Positions 34,237 to 43,203 of a stretch of 64,000 nucleotides of DNA are shown one piece after another (position 1 is the stretch's first letter; every line of letters begins with the position of its first letter). The position numbers were made by a program, and so were the translations under genes. This stretch comes from an uncultured Prolixibacteraceae bacterium (lineage in GTDB: Bacteria > Bacteroidota > Bacteroidia > Bacteroidales > Prolixibacteraceae). The stretch lies in assembly GCA_903834475.1 (NCBI GenBank), contig CAILJH010000211.1, forward strand, positions 1-64,000, written 5' to 3'. The notes under the pieces are model-generated. The model ran no database searches. It worked only from the letters and a program-made list of their open reading frames with translations, and was not told the origin of the DNA.

Positions 34237-34563
34237 ATGCACATGAACTACTTATTAATGGGACAAACAGCACCAGGTGCTGCACCGGCAAATCCAATCA
34301 TGACTTTCCTTCCGATGATTCTGGTCATCGTAGTATTTTACTTTTTCATGATCAGGCCTCAGATGAAAAAACAAAAAGAAGTTACCGCATTCCGCAACAG
34401 CCTTGCAAAAGGCGACAAAGTGGTTACAACCGGCGGAATCTATGGGAAAATTGTAGAAATGAAGGACAATACTGTATTGCTTCAGGTTGACGACAACGTA
34501 AAAATCAGGGTTGACAAAGCAGCACTGGTTAAAGACTTGTCAGACGCAACAGCACTAAAGTAG
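34237..34563 (+). CDS. yajC: Preprotein translocase subunit YajC
   Basis: 108 residues with a single membrane helix (about 25-43, FLPMILVIVVFYFFM) and then the cytosolic YajC domain (IRPQMKKQKEVTAFRNSLAKG, then VVTTGGIYGKIVEMKDNTV). It belongs to the SecDF-YajC complex that aids protein export. It is 11 bases downstream of the DUF1573 gene, and a strong terminator follows. Confidence 0.93.
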   Translation: MHMNYLLMGQTAPGAAPANPIMTFLPMILVIVVFYFFMIRPQMKKQKEVTAFRNSLAKGDKVVTTGGIYGKIVEMKDNTVLLQVDDNVKIRVDKAALVKDLSDATALK

Positions 34564-34585
34564 AAAAGTACATCATGAAATAGAG

Positions 34586-34624
34586 AAGGGCCGTCCCGAA
34601 TACTCGGGATCGGCCCTTTTTATT
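34586..34624 (+). terminator. Intrinsic terminator after yajC
   Basis: Stem AAGGGCCG / CGGCCCTT (34586-34593 and 34611-34618), with an inner CCCGA/TCGGG pairing, followed by TTTTTATTT. It lies 23 bases past the yajC stop and just ahead of the ybbR GTG. Confidence 0.85.
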
Positions 34625-34637
34625 TATCTTTGCTGCC

Positions 34638-35645
34638 GTGAAGACAAACTGGATCTATAAATTGTTGAAATACCTTAAAAAAGTATATTTCCGAAACGAT
34701 AAGCGCGTTGCCGCCTACCTGATATGCGTAGCTATTGCAACAGTATTCTGGTTCCTGAATGCATTGAGCAAAACGTATACGGAAGATATCAATGTTCCGG
34801 TAAGTTATGTCAATTTCCCCAACAACAAAACACTGGCCAGTAAACCACCCGAACAGTTCGATCTGAAGATTGAAGCTCATGGGTTCACCATTCTGCGATA
34901 CAAACTAAGTTTTTTCTTTATCCCACTCGAATTTAATGTCAACGAAATGACCCGTAACCGGATGACTGAGAGCAACAAGAACAGCTTTGCTTTTCCGTCC
35001 CGGCAGTTTCTCACCGAATTATCCTACCAAATGTCGAACGAGGTGAAAATACAGAGCATGAGTCCCGACACATTGTTTTTCAGATTCGATCAGATGGGGC
35101 AAAAACGAGTACGAGTCAAGCCGGTACTGAAAATTAATTTAAAGAAACAATTTGAAATTTCAGGTGATATTAAAATTTCGCCTGACTCGGTTTTGGTTCA
35201 CGGACCACAATCAGTTCTTGATTCGCTTCGTTTTATTCCTACTGAAGCACTTCTCCTTGAAGGCGCTGATCAAACGATTAGCTCTCAATCAAGAATCAGT
35301 CCAATAAAAGGACTTTATTTTGAAACTCCATCCGTAAAAGTGAATATTCCCATCGAAGAGTACACCGAAGAACAACTTTCGGTTCCGGTAGTTGTGGCTA
35401 ATCAACCACCTGATTTAAAAGTGAAACTGTTTCCTTCCAAAGTGAAAATTTCTTTTCAGGTGGGACTCAGCCGATTCTCTCAAATTCACCCTGAAGATTT
35501 TAAACTTACAGTATCGTACTCCGACATCAAGGAAGGGAAACTGCGACTAAAGATAAATCCTGAACTAAACCCCGCTTACATCTATGCTTTGAAAATTAAC
35601 CCTGAAGAACTTGAATACCTTATAGAATCGCACGTGTCTCAGTAA
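34638..35645 (+). CDS. YbbR/CdaR-like domain protein
   Basis: 335 residues from GTG 34638, with no closer ATG. One membrane helix (about 25-41) is followed by YbbR-type extracytoplasmic repeats (INVPVSYVNFPNNKTL, VHGPQSVLDSLRFIPTEAL, VNIPIEEYTEEQLSVPVVV). In Firmicutes the YbbR protein CdaR regulates the diadenylate cyclase CdaA. Here cdaA is not adjacent. Interestingly, the K+ transporter and KdpD in this window are of types that elsewhere respond to c-di-AMP. It lies 60 bases upstream of coaE. Confidence 0.82.
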   Translation: MKTNWIYKLLKYLKKVYFRNDKRVAAYLICVAIATVFWFLNALSKTYTEDINVPVSYVNFPNNKTLASKPPEQFDLKIEAHGFTILRYKLSFFFIPLEFNVNEMTRNRMTESNKNSFAFPSRQFLTELSYQMSNEVKIQSMSPDTLFFRFDQMGQKRVRVKPVLKINLKKQFEISGDIKISPDSVLVHGPQSVLDSLRFIPTEALLLEGADQTISSQSRISPIKGLYFETPSVKVNIPIEEYTEEQLSVPVVVANQPPDLKVKLFPSKVKISFQVGLSRFSQIHPEDFKLTVSYSDIKEGKLRLKINPELNPAYIYALKINPEELEYLIESHVSQ

Positions 35646-35704
35646 ATATTTTCAATTTTGCAAGTCAAAAGATATGTTTTATTCTCAGCGAACAAAATTA
35701 CCTC

Positions 35705-36292
35705 ATGATTAAAGTAGGAATTACCGGTGGAATAGGAAGCGGAAAAAGCACCGTATGTAAAGTTTTCAGAGTATTGGGCATTCCGGTTTTTGAATCCGAT
35801 GAAATTGCCAGGCAACTTATGAATTCTGACCCGGAAACGTGTGTTCAGCTGATTGAATTGTTTGGAGCATCCGTTTACCTGCCCAATCAGATCATCGACC
35901 GAAAATATCTGGCTGGAATTGTTTTTAGTAATCCATCTTTACTGGCTCAATTGAATGGAATTGTTCACCCAAAAGTACGTGATGTATTTACAGCATGGTG
36001 CAAAATACAGCATTCACCTTATATTTTGCACGAATCAGCGATATTGTTCGAAAGTGGCTTTTACAAACTGATGGACAAAACCATTACGGTAGTAGCAAAA
36101 GAAAATGAACGGATAGAGCGGGTAATGAAAAGAGACGGAGCAACGGAAGAACTGGTAAATCAACGGATCAGAAATCAATGGAGAGACATTGAAAGAATTA
36201 AATTAGCTGATTTTGTAATCAGCAACAACGATGATGAACTTATCGTCCCGCAAATTATTGAAATTGACAAAAAAATAAGAGCAAATGGCTAA
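35705..36292 (+). CDS. coaE: Dephospho-CoA kinase
   Basis: 195 residues. The P-loop GITGGIGSGKSTVC (about 5-18), then VFESDEIARQLM and the CoA-binding/lid region (ILHESAILFESGFYK, KRDGATEELVNQRIRNQW), are all present. It catalyses the last step of CoA synthesis. It overlaps the downstream TerB/DnaJ gene by 8 bp. Confidence 0.93.
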   Translation: MIKVGITGGIGSGKSTVCKVFRVLGIPVFESDEIARQLMNSDPETCVQLIELFGASVYLPNQIIDRKYLAGIVFSNPSLLAQLNGIVHPKVRDVFTAWCKIQHSPYILHESAILFESGFYKLMDKTITVVAKENERIERVMKRDGATEELVNQRIRNQWRDIERIKLADFVISNNDDELIVPQIIEIDKKIRANG

Positions 36293-37016
36293 AGTTGGAA
36301 AATGGATTACAGGTGGTCTGGGATGGGCTTTCTTTGGACCAATCGGAGGAATACTGGGTTTTGTTGTCGGATCAATGCTTGACAACACGCAGATAATAAC
36401 CGGACGTCAGGAATATCAAGCCGGACAACCAACCACACAAGGTGGCTACGTGATGAGCCTGTTAGTGTTGGTTGCTGCAGTCATGAAAGCCGATGGCAAA
36501 GTCCTGAAATCGGAACTGGATTATACCAAAGACTTTCTTGTTCGGTCTTTTGGTCCCGCAGCAGCAGGTGAGGCTATCAAAATATTACGCGATTTACTGA
36601 ACCAAAATATTCCGGTTACCGAAGTTTCCCAGCAAATCCGTAAAAACATGGATCATCCGTCGCGGCTGCAATTACTTCATTTTCTCTTTGGAATTGCTGC
36701 AGCCGATGGACAAGTGCACGAATCTGAACACAAGCTGATTGCACATATTGCACAGCAAATGGGAATTGGAGAAAAAGATTATCAATCGATTGAAGCCATG
36801 TTTGTTGCCAATACCGATGCAGCATATAAAATTCTGGAGGCTGAACCAACGGCCACCGAGGATGAACTTAAAAAAGCTTACCGTAAAATGGCCATAAAAT
36901 ACCATCCTGATAAGGTTCATTATTTGGGAGAAGATGTTCAGAATGCAGCGAACGAAAAATTCCAGAAAGTAAATGAAGCCTGGGAAATCATTAAAAAACA
37001 GCGGGGAATTGTTTAA
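36285..37016 (+). CDS. TerB/DnaJ-domain (DjlA-like) co-chaperone
   Basis: 243 residues. A Gly-rich hydrophobic N-terminus (about 9-32, GGLGWAFFGPIGGILGFVVG) is probably membrane-associated. A TerB-like helical domain (about 55-160, LLVLVAAVMKADGKVLKSE) and a C-terminal J domain (about 175-243) follow; the HPD tripeptide is in KYHPDKV. It should stimulate DnaK-type chaperones at the membrane. It overlaps coaE by 8 bp. Confidence 0.88.
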   Translation: MAKVGKWITGGLGWAFFGPIGGILGFVVGSMLDNTQIITGRQEYQAGQPTTQGGYVMSLLVLVAAVMKADGKVLKSELDYTKDFLVRSFGPAAAGEAIKILRDLLNQNIPVTEVSQQIRKNMDHPSRLQLLHFLFGIAAADGQVHESEHKLIAHIAQQMGIGEKDYQSIEAMFVANTDAAYKILEAEPTATEDELKKAYRKMAIKYHPDKVHYLGEDVQNAANEKFQKVNEAWEIIKKQRGIV

Positions 37017-37095
37017 TCAGGAAAAAGTCAATAGAAAAAAGTAAAGCTTACGAAATCAATTGGCAAGCTTTCCTTTTTTTGCTCCGAAATAGCAT

Positions 37096-37264
37096 TGATC
37101 AACGACAAAATTGGTAACCCTTCCAGATATGGTTTTTTGCTCTGAAGAGCAACATCAACAGCATAGGGCGACTTCGCTTTTTTTGCTCTGAAAGAGCATT
37201 AGCAACAGCATAGGGCAATGCCCTATGGAAAAGGAACGAATGATCCAAAGCCCTGAAAGGGCGC
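37096..37264. repeat. REP hairpin set left of the RAYT gene
   Basis: From outside in: GCTCTGAAGAGC (37139-37150) with a CATAGGGCG half-site, GCTCTGAAAGAGC (37185-37197), CATAGGGCAATGCCCTATG (37209-37227) and GCCCTGAAAGGGC (37250-37262). The last one ends seven bases before the transposase gene. The set is mirrored on the other side. Confidence 0.75.
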
Positions 37265-37268
37265 AATC

Positions 37269-37721
37269 CTATTTCCAAATATAACGTTCATCGTATTCAA
37301 CCTTGTATTTTTTGAGGAAAGCTCGTAATTCATCCTGAAATAAAACGGTTCTATGATGTTCTTCCTGATTCTTAATGTATTCCACGACAACATTTACCTG
37401 CGTTGGATTTACAGAAAATACACCATAACCATCCTGCCAATAAAAATTTGAATACTGTTTTCCCTGACTTTTAATCCATTTGGAGGATTGTTTCTTAATT
37501 TCTTCCAACAAATCCATTTGCGAAATTTTTCGTGAAAGTAAACACAGAATATGTACATGATCGGCATGGCCGCCAACTTGAACCGGATTACATTCTAATC
37601 CTTTACAGACTCCTCCAAGGTATTGAAATAAAGATTCCTTAATGTTTTCATCAATTAGATTTTGTCGGTCTTTATTGCTGAAGGTAATGTGTACATAAAC
37701 CTTTGATAATGATTGTGCCAT
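37269..37721 (-). CDS. RAYT (REP-associated IS200-type tyrosine transposase)
   Basis: 150 residues, the size of IS200/RAYT Y1 transposases. The HUH motif is H55-V-H57 (GGHADHVHIL), and the likely nucleophile is Y115 in VVVEYIKNQEEHH. It opens MAQSLSKVYVHITFSNKDRQ. It is flanked on both sides by the same three REP hairpins in mirror order (37185-37262 and 37737-37816). Established for RAYTs: they act in cis on REP sequences. All motifs are intact, so it is probably functional; the other REP copies in the window are related. Confidence 0.88.
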   Translation of the reverse strand: MAQSLSKVYVHITFSNKDRQNLIDENIKESLFQYLGGVCKGLECNPVQVGGHADHVHILCLLSRKISQMDLLEEIKKQSSKWIKSQGKQYSNFYWQDGYGVFSVNPTQVNVVVEYIKNQEEHHRTVLFQDELRAFLKKYKVEYDERYIWK

Positions 37722-37734
37722 AGCATTTTTGATT

Positions 37735-37822
37735 TCGCCCTTTCAGGGCTGAGTTATACTTGATTCTCATATTCATAGGGCGTTGCCCTATGCTATTGAT
37801 TATGCTCTTTCAGAGCAATAGA
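37735..37822. repeat. REP hairpin set right of the RAYT gene
   Basis: From the gene outward: GCCCTTTCAGGGC (37737-37749), CATAGGGCGTTGCCCTATG (37774-37792) and GCTCTTTCAGAGC (37804-37816), which is the left set in reverse order and complement. Confidence 0.75.
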
Positions 37823-37827
37823 ATTAG

Positions 37828-38946
37828 TTATTTCTTGACCGTTGCCAAATCATCGGCAGCAGTTTCCATCAGTAAACAGAAAGCCTGACCTTCTGGAGCG
37901 AAATACGGACGATCGAAATTGGGCAAACCACATACATTGTGCACATAGCCCAGTTTGTCAACCTGATCATTCGCTGCTTTGCGCATGATTCCAGCCGGTT
38001 TGAGATAGGAATCATCAAGATAACCTGAAGCTACTCCCCTGAAAATCGAATAACACAACATCTGGCTTAGATTCACTTCCGGAAATGTTTCTGATTTATT
38101 AATTACATTGTGAAACATTCCGTCAGGCCGAAGGTATTTCAGGCAGCCGTCAATTACATCACGAATGTATCCAATCAGCAATTTCCTTTCTTCGGTCATC
38201 GAATCCGGCAACATTTTTAGCACGCGAGTCATTCCGGCAGCCGACCAGCCGTTGCCAACGCCCCAATAATCGGCACGGTTCAACAACTTTTTATCGTCAT
38301 CCCACATGTGTGAATACAGCTCATCTTTCTCGTTATACAGATATTTCCGGTAACCTGCAATTTGCTTCATGGCTTCCTGAAACAGGCCAGCTGCAGCCAG
38401 AAAAGGTGGCAACATGTAGGTAAAATCAGACCAAAGGCCTTTTTGTGGTTCCTGAGTGTGGTAAATAATACCATCAGAAGTTTTATGATTCGTGGTTTTG
38501 ATTACCTCCAGCATTTCGTCGGCTCCTTTTTGAAAAATCGGATCACCGGTTTGCCTGGCTGCAAAAAGAACCACTTCACCAATGCTGGAACAATCTGAAA
38601 TTGGCCCATTACCCTTCAACACCGAAAATCGGCCTTTTTCCTGACGCAAAATAGCCCCGCGAGCCAACGAAATAGCCAAATCCAATTCACCCATTTCCAG
38701 AAAAGCCTGAGCAACAACGCCCTGTTCCCAGTCGTAACGCTGCATACCAAGCGTGGCAATTTTCACACGTTCAATCCGGTCTTTTATTCCGGAAAATTCA
38801 GTTGTAAATAGTTTACCTGGAGTTTTTCGATCCTCATTTTCAGGAGACACATTACCAGCTACTGCAGAAAAACCAGCCATTCCAATGGATATTCCGCCAG
38901 CATTTTTAAGAAAATTTCGTCTGGAATTTGAATTTTCGAAGTTCAT
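37828..38946 (-). CDS. Tat-exported GH88/GH105-family glycoside hydrolase
   Basis: 372 residues. The Tat-like signal NSRRNFLKNAGG is followed by a hydrophobic stretch to about 30. The (alpha/alpha)6 barrel has recognisable segments: MQRYDWEQGVVAQAFLE, GNGPISDCSSIGEV (catalytic-type Asp), LWSDFTYMLPPFLAA, NRADYWGVGNGWSAAGMTRV (WGxGNGW) and LDDSYLKPAG. Members hydrolyse unsaturated uronyl or rhamnogalacturonyl residues from lyase products. No polysaccharide-utilisation genes (SusC/D) are near. The stop lies next to the REP array. Confidence 0.85.
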   Translation of the reverse strand: MNFENSNSRRNFLKNAGGISIGMAGFSAVAGNVSPENEDRKTPGKLFTTEFSGIKDRIERVKIATLGMQRYDWEQGVVAQAFLEMGELDLAISLARGAILRQEKGRFSVLKGNGPISDCSSIGEVVLFAARQTGDPIFQKGADEMLEVIKTTNHKTSDGIIYHTQEPQKGLWSDFTYMLPPFLAAAGLFQEAMKQIAGYRKYLYNEKDELYSHMWDDDKKLLNRADYWGVGNGWSAAGMTRVLKMLPDSMTEERKLLIGYIRDVIDGCLKYLRPDGMFHNVINKSETFPEVNLSQMLCYSIFRGVASGYLDDSYLKPAGIMRKAANDQVDKLGYVHNVCGLPNFDRPYFAPEGQAFCLLMETAADDLATVKK

Positions 38947-39094
38947 ACTCTTCAGGTTTTATTAAGTTTAGCATCCAAAAATAGCTTTTTATTTGCTTTT
39001 AACTCACTGGTTAATTTCAAAATTATTTATGTCGGATATCGTTTCAAATCCGCCGACTAATACTTATATTTAGAAGAACAAAAAATCAATCGGT

Positions 39095-39868
39095 ATGAAA
39101 ACAAAATCATTAGGGTTTATTGGCGGAGGCCGGATTACCCGGATTTTTCTGCAGGCATTTGTAAATAAGAAAGCAATCTTTGATTCAATCAGTATTTTTG
39201 ACACCAATCAGGAAAGTCTTCGAACTCTGAAACTGGATTTTCCTTTCATCCAAATCCTCACTTCTGCATCAGGAGCAGCCAGAAAAGATATTGTTTTTTT
39301 GGCCCTTCATCCTCCGGTGATCATGGAGACACTTGAAAAAATCAAGACAGAAGTAAAAGAACAGACGATTTTCATCTCGCTGGCACCTAAAATAACCATC
39401 GAAAAAATGACTGCCATATTGCCGATCAGACAAATTGCACGGTTGATTCCCAATGCAACTTCAGTTATAAATCATGGATACAATCCCGTGAGTTTTGCTT
39501 CCGGCATGTCGGAAATTCAGAAATGGTATATTTTGGAAATGCTGAATTTACTGGGACATACTTTTGAAACTTCCGAAGAAAAACTCGAAGCTTATGCAAT
39601 AATTTCCAGTATGTTACCAACCTACTTTTGGTTTCAGTGGAATAGCCTGGAAAACATAGGCACACAATTTGGCCTGAGTGAAGCAGAATGCCGTGAATGT
39701 ATTTACGAAACGATGAATGCTGCATTAAATACCATGTATCGGTCCAGAATGAGTCCTGCCGAAGTAATGGACCTGATTCCGGTAAAACCCATTTCAGAAT
39801 ATGAAGGTCAGATCAAAGCGATTTACCAGGAAAAACTAATGGGATTGTGGGAAAAGATAAAACCATAA
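39095..39868 (+). CDS. ProC-like NAD(P)-binding reductase
   Basis: 257 residues. The Rossmann motif is near the start (LGFIGGGRITRIFLQAFV), then DIVFLALHPPVIMETLEKI and MTAILPIRQIARLIPNATSVINHGYNPVSF, the P5C-reductase signature region. The C-terminal helical domain (EAYAIISSMLPTYFWFQWNSLE) differs from canonical ProC in its catalytic segment. It could be a pyrroline-5-carboxylate reductase or a paralogue using another imine or ketone substrate. Stand-alone gene with a strong terminator. Confidence 0.8.
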   Translation: MKTKSLGFIGGGRITRIFLQAFVNKKAIFDSISIFDTNQESLRTLKLDFPFIQILTSASGAARKDIVFLALHPPVIMETLEKIKTEVKEQTIFISLAPKITIEKMTAILPIRQIARLIPNATSVINHGYNPVSFASGMSEIQKWYILEMLNLLGHTFETSEEKLEAYAIISSMLPTYFWFQWNSLENIGTQFGLSEAECRECIYETMNAALNTMYRSRMSPAEVMDLIPVKPISEYEGQIKAIYQEKLMGLWEKIKP

Positions 39869-39890
39869 AATCAATTCGCCAGGCTCAAAA

Positions 39891-39929
39891 AAGGATTCAA
39901 TCGCAAAAACCGGTTGAATCTTTTTTTTT
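39891..39929 (+). terminator. Intrinsic terminator after the ProC-like gene
   Basis: Stem GATTCAATCG / CGGTTGAATC (39894-39903 and 39911-39920, one wobble pair) followed by nine Ts. A clear rho-independent terminator 26 bases past the stop. Confidence 0.85.
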
Positions 39930-40049
39930 GTAAATAATTCTTCAAGGCAATCTCCAACTTTCTCAACCTTGACGTGTTTTAATCAGAAAAATTGGAGATA
40001 GTCTATAAAAGTTTGCCTCCACAATCAAAGAACCTATTATTGAAAAACT

Positions 40050-41624
40050 ATGGAAACAACCGGTAAAACATATTCCATCGAACCAATTTCAGGAAATCTG
40101 GACTTTGGTCAGTCCCGTCATCTTTTGGATCGCTGCCTGTTTGGAGCAAAAAAAAGTGAAATAGATTCTCTGGTTGGAAAGGATATTTCTACTGTAATTA
40201 ATACTCTTCTTCAGAAGATCGATATTCCTAATCCACCAGTTGGTTATGACGTGCTCGATCCCGATGTGCCGATCGGTGAAACCTGGGTGAATCTGGCTTA
40301 CAACAGTGATTACAACATTTACCGGCGTCGAAGTTTTCGCTGCTGGTGGATAAGCCAAATGATGCTGCAAAGCGTCTCGTTGGTCGAAAAAATGGTACTT
40401 TTATGGCACAACCATTTTGTTACCGAAATTGAAGTAGTTGATGTTGCTCCGTTCAATTACCAGTATAACCAGGTTTTAAGAGCCAACGCACTCGGGAATA
40501 TCAAACAAATGGCTTATGAGATTGTCATTGATCCGGCGATGCTGGTTTACCTCAACGGAGAATCGAATAAAGCAAGTGCACCAAACGAAAATTTTGGCCG
40601 CGAATTGTTCGAATTATTCACCATTGGGAAAGGACCACTGATTACCGATGGAAATTACACCAACTATACTGAAGCCGACATTCGGGAAGCAGCCAAAGTT
40701 TTAACCGGTTGGAAAGTTGACCGGACAACCAATAAATCGTATTTCACAGACACACGGCACGATCAGACAACCAAAGTTTTTTCGGATGCTTTCGGGAAAA
40801 CCAGTATTCAGAACTATGGAGCCGATGAATACAAATTGCTGGTTGATATGATTTTCAGCCAAAAAGAAACGGCCCGGAATCTTGTCCGCAAAATTTACCG
40901 CTGGCTGATGTATTATGAAATCAATCCTGAAATTGAATCTCAGATCATTGAACCATTGGCAACAACCTTGTTCGACAACAATTACGAGGTTAAACCAATG
41001 CTGGCGCAATTGTTGAGCAGTCAGCATTTTTTCAGCGTCGATTATCAGGGTTCTCAAATTAAAAATCCAATGGATTTTACGATTGGAGTTTATCGCAAAT
41101 GCGAGATTCCTCTGTCGGCAGTATTTAAAGATAATTACGAGAACTGGCTTGAAGTGTATTATTCGAGCAAATCGATGGAAATGATTCTGGGTGATCCGCC
41201 CGATGTGGCCGGATGGCCTGAGTATTACAAAGCACCTTCGTTTTACGAATTGTGGATTAATTCATCAACAGTTCCTCAGCGAACCACTTATACCGATACA
41301 CTTTGTGGTTCCGGAATAACCAAAAACGGATTTAAATTTGTCATCGACCCATTCGTTCTCACTGGAATGACTGGAGATCCTTCAAATGTCACAGCGCTAT
41401 TGAATGGTCTTGCTCAAATTATTCTTCCGGTGCAACTCAACGATGCACAATTCAATCTGCTCAAGGAAACATTGATTCCCGGATTGCCTGATTCTACCTG
41501 GACTTTCGAGTGGATAAAATACATCAGTAATCCAACCGATACGACTCAAAAAACGCTGATCAGCAAAAAACTTCTTGCTGTAATTAAAGCGATGCTCCGG
41601 ATGCCCGAATTTTACCTCAGCTAA
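40050..41624 (+). CDS. DUF1800 domain protein
   Basis: 524 residues without a visible signal peptide (MVETTGK-like short start, ATG 40050). The DUF1800 signature is intact: ASRHLLDRCLFG-type opening (about 20-33), VEKMVLLWHNHFVTE, APNENFGRELFELFTIG, DIREAAKVLTGW, and the C-terminal PPDVAGWPEY. DUF1800 and DUF1501 proteins nearly always occur as neighbours, as here (the partner is 18 bases downstream). The biochemical function is unknown. A weak -7-like AAAGTTTG lies at about 40009-40016. Confidence 0.85.
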   Translation: METTGKTYSIEPISGNLDFGQSRHLLDRCLFGAKKSEIDSLVGKDISTVINTLLQKIDIPNPPVGYDVLDPDVPIGETWVNLAYNSDYNIYRRRSFRCWWISQMMLQSVSLVEKMVLLWHNHFVTEIEVVDVAPFNYQYNQVLRANALGNIKQMAYEIVIDPAMLVYLNGESNKASAPNENFGRELFELFTIGKGPLITDGNYTNYTEADIREAAKVLTGWKVDRTTNKSYFTDTRHDQTTKVFSDAFGKTSIQNYGADEYKLLVDMIFSQKETARNLVRKIYRWLMYYEINPEIESQIIEPLATTLFDNNYEVKPMLAQLLSSQHFFSVDYQGSQIKNPMDFTIGVYRKCEIPLSAVFKDNYENWLEVYYSSKSMEMILGDPPDVAGWPEYYKAPSFYELWINSSTVPQRTTYTDTLCGSGITKNGFKFVIDPFVLTGMTGDPSNVTALLNGLAQIILPVQLNDAQFNLLKETLIPGLPDSTWTFEWIKYISNPTDTTQKTLISKKLLAVIKAMLRMPEFYLS

Positions 41625-41642
41625 GATCTAAAGTCAATAAAA

Positions 41643-43202
41643 ATGAAACGAAGAAAATTTCTAAAATACGCAACAGTTTCACTCGCAACTCCTTTTCTAT
41701 TTCAGGAACAATGGATTAGTGCCATGACGAATCGCTCGGTAATTGATGTGTTGAGTTCATACAATCCGGATCGAAAACTGGTTCTGATTCAGCTGGATGG
41801 CGGGAACGACGGCCTGAATATGCTGATTCCAATATCGGAATACGACAATCTGGCCAATGCCCGCAGAAATATTCTGGTCGACAAGGCTCAGATTTTAAAA
41901 TTGACAGAAGAAACCGGGTTAAATCCGGCCATGCCCGAACTGATCAACCTTTATAAAGAAGGAAAAGTACAGTTTATTCAGGGTGTGGGGTATCCAAGTC
42001 CAAATCTTTCGCATTTCCGTTCGAAGGACATCATCAGTTCAGCATCCGATTCAAAAACCATCATCAGTACTGGCTGGGCAGGCCGGATGTTTAACAATCA
42101 ATATTCGGATTATCCCAATGGATTTCCAAATGTGAAACAACCACATCCAATTGCATTGACTATTGGTTCAACAAGTTCATCGGTTTGTCAGGGTGATCTG
42201 GCAAATTACAGTGCCGTATTATCAAATCTAACTTCAAACTATACCAACTCTTCTCCAAATGGTACTTATCCTGAAACTCCATTCGGAAACGAATTGAAGT
42301 TTGTGAATACCATGATGGAACAGACCGAAAGCTATCTTTCCGTAATTAAAGAAGCGGCCTCAAAAGCCAAAAATCTTTCGACTTTGTATCCAGTTTCGGG
42401 ACAAAATGGACTGGCAGACAAGCTAAAGCTGGTGGCAAACCTGATTGCCGGAGGGCTCCAAACTCAAATCTATGTGGTTAGCCTTGGTGGCTGGGATCTG
42501 CATTCATCAGCTGTTACCAGCGAAACAGATAAGCTCACGGGGCAACATCCCAATTTACTGAGCAAACTTTCGAAAGCCATCGCTGCCTTTGAAGATGATT
42601 TAAAACTGATGAATAAAGCTGATGAAGTGATGGGATTTGTATCTACTGAATTTGGACGGCGCATCAAATCGAACGATAGTCTGGGAACCGATCATGGCAC
42701 CACCTGGCCGGCCATTGTATTTGGTTCGAAAGTTAATCCGGGAATTATCGGGAACAACCCAAACATTCCGGCGGTGGTAACCAAATCAGACAATCTTCCA
42801 CTGCAAAATGATTTCCGCAGTATTTACACTGGATTTTACAAACAGTGGTTCGGACTTGACGATCTGGAAACCACGCAACTTCTGGGGAAATCGTTTCCTG
42901 AAATTCAGGTAATAGCCAAAAGTACAGCAACTTCACCAAGTACATCCTTCGAAGAAAGTATCAGATTGTGGCCAAATCCGCTGGAAGATCAGGCACAGCT
43001 TGCATTTAATTCAAATGGGGAAACCATCCGAATCCGAATATTTTCCATGACCGGCCAATTGGTTGAAAACCATTTACAGCAAAGATTTGCTGAAGGAAAC
43101 CAACAAATCGAGCTTCGGCTCGGACATTTGGCAAAAGGAACATACCAACTCACGCTGGAGCAGAAAAGCAGCAGACAAACGGTTAGATTTGTAGTAAAAT
43201 AG
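41643..43202 (+). CDS. DUF1501 protein with type IX secretion sorting domain
   Basis: 519 residues. A Tat-like N-terminus (MKRRKFLKYATVSLATPFLF) is followed by the DUF1501 alkaline-phosphatase-like domain: LVLIQLDGGNDGLNML (metal-binding Asp/Asn), SPNLSHFRSKDI, VVSLGGWDLHSS and FVSTEFGRRIKSNDSLGTDHGTTWP (metal-site His). Residues about 440-519 are a C-terminal T9SS type A sorting domain (WPNPLEDQAQLAFN ... GTYQLTLEQKS). Export across the outer membrane is therefore likely, unless the domain anchors it. A sulfatase- or phosphatase-like hydrolase activity is only an inference. DUF1800 lies upstream. Confidence 0.88.
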   Translation: MKRRKFLKYATVSLATPFLFQEQWISAMTNRSVIDVLSSYNPDRKLVLIQLDGGNDGLNMLIPISEYDNLANARRNILVDKAQILKLTEETGLNPAMPELINLYKEGKVQFIQGVGYPSPNLSHFRSKDIISSASDSKTIISTGWAGRMFNNQYSDYPNGFPNVKQPHPIALTIGSTSSSVCQGDLANYSAVLSNLTSNYTNSSPNGTYPETPFGNELKFVNTMMEQTESYLSVIKEAASKAKNLSTLYPVSGQNGLADKLKLVANLIAGGLQTQIYVVSLGGWDLHSSAVTSETDKLTGQHPNLLSKLSKAIAAFEDDLKLMNKADEVMGFVSTEFGRRIKSNDSLGTDHGTTWPAIVFGSKVNPGIIGNNPNIPAVVTKSDNLPLQNDFRSIYTGFYKQWFGLDDLETTQLLGKSFPEIQVIAKSTATSPSTSFEESIRLWPNPLEDQAQLAFNSNGETIRIRIFSMTGQLVENHLQQRFAEGNQQIELRLGHLAKGTYQLTLEQKSSRQTVRFVVK

Positions 43203-43203
43203 G

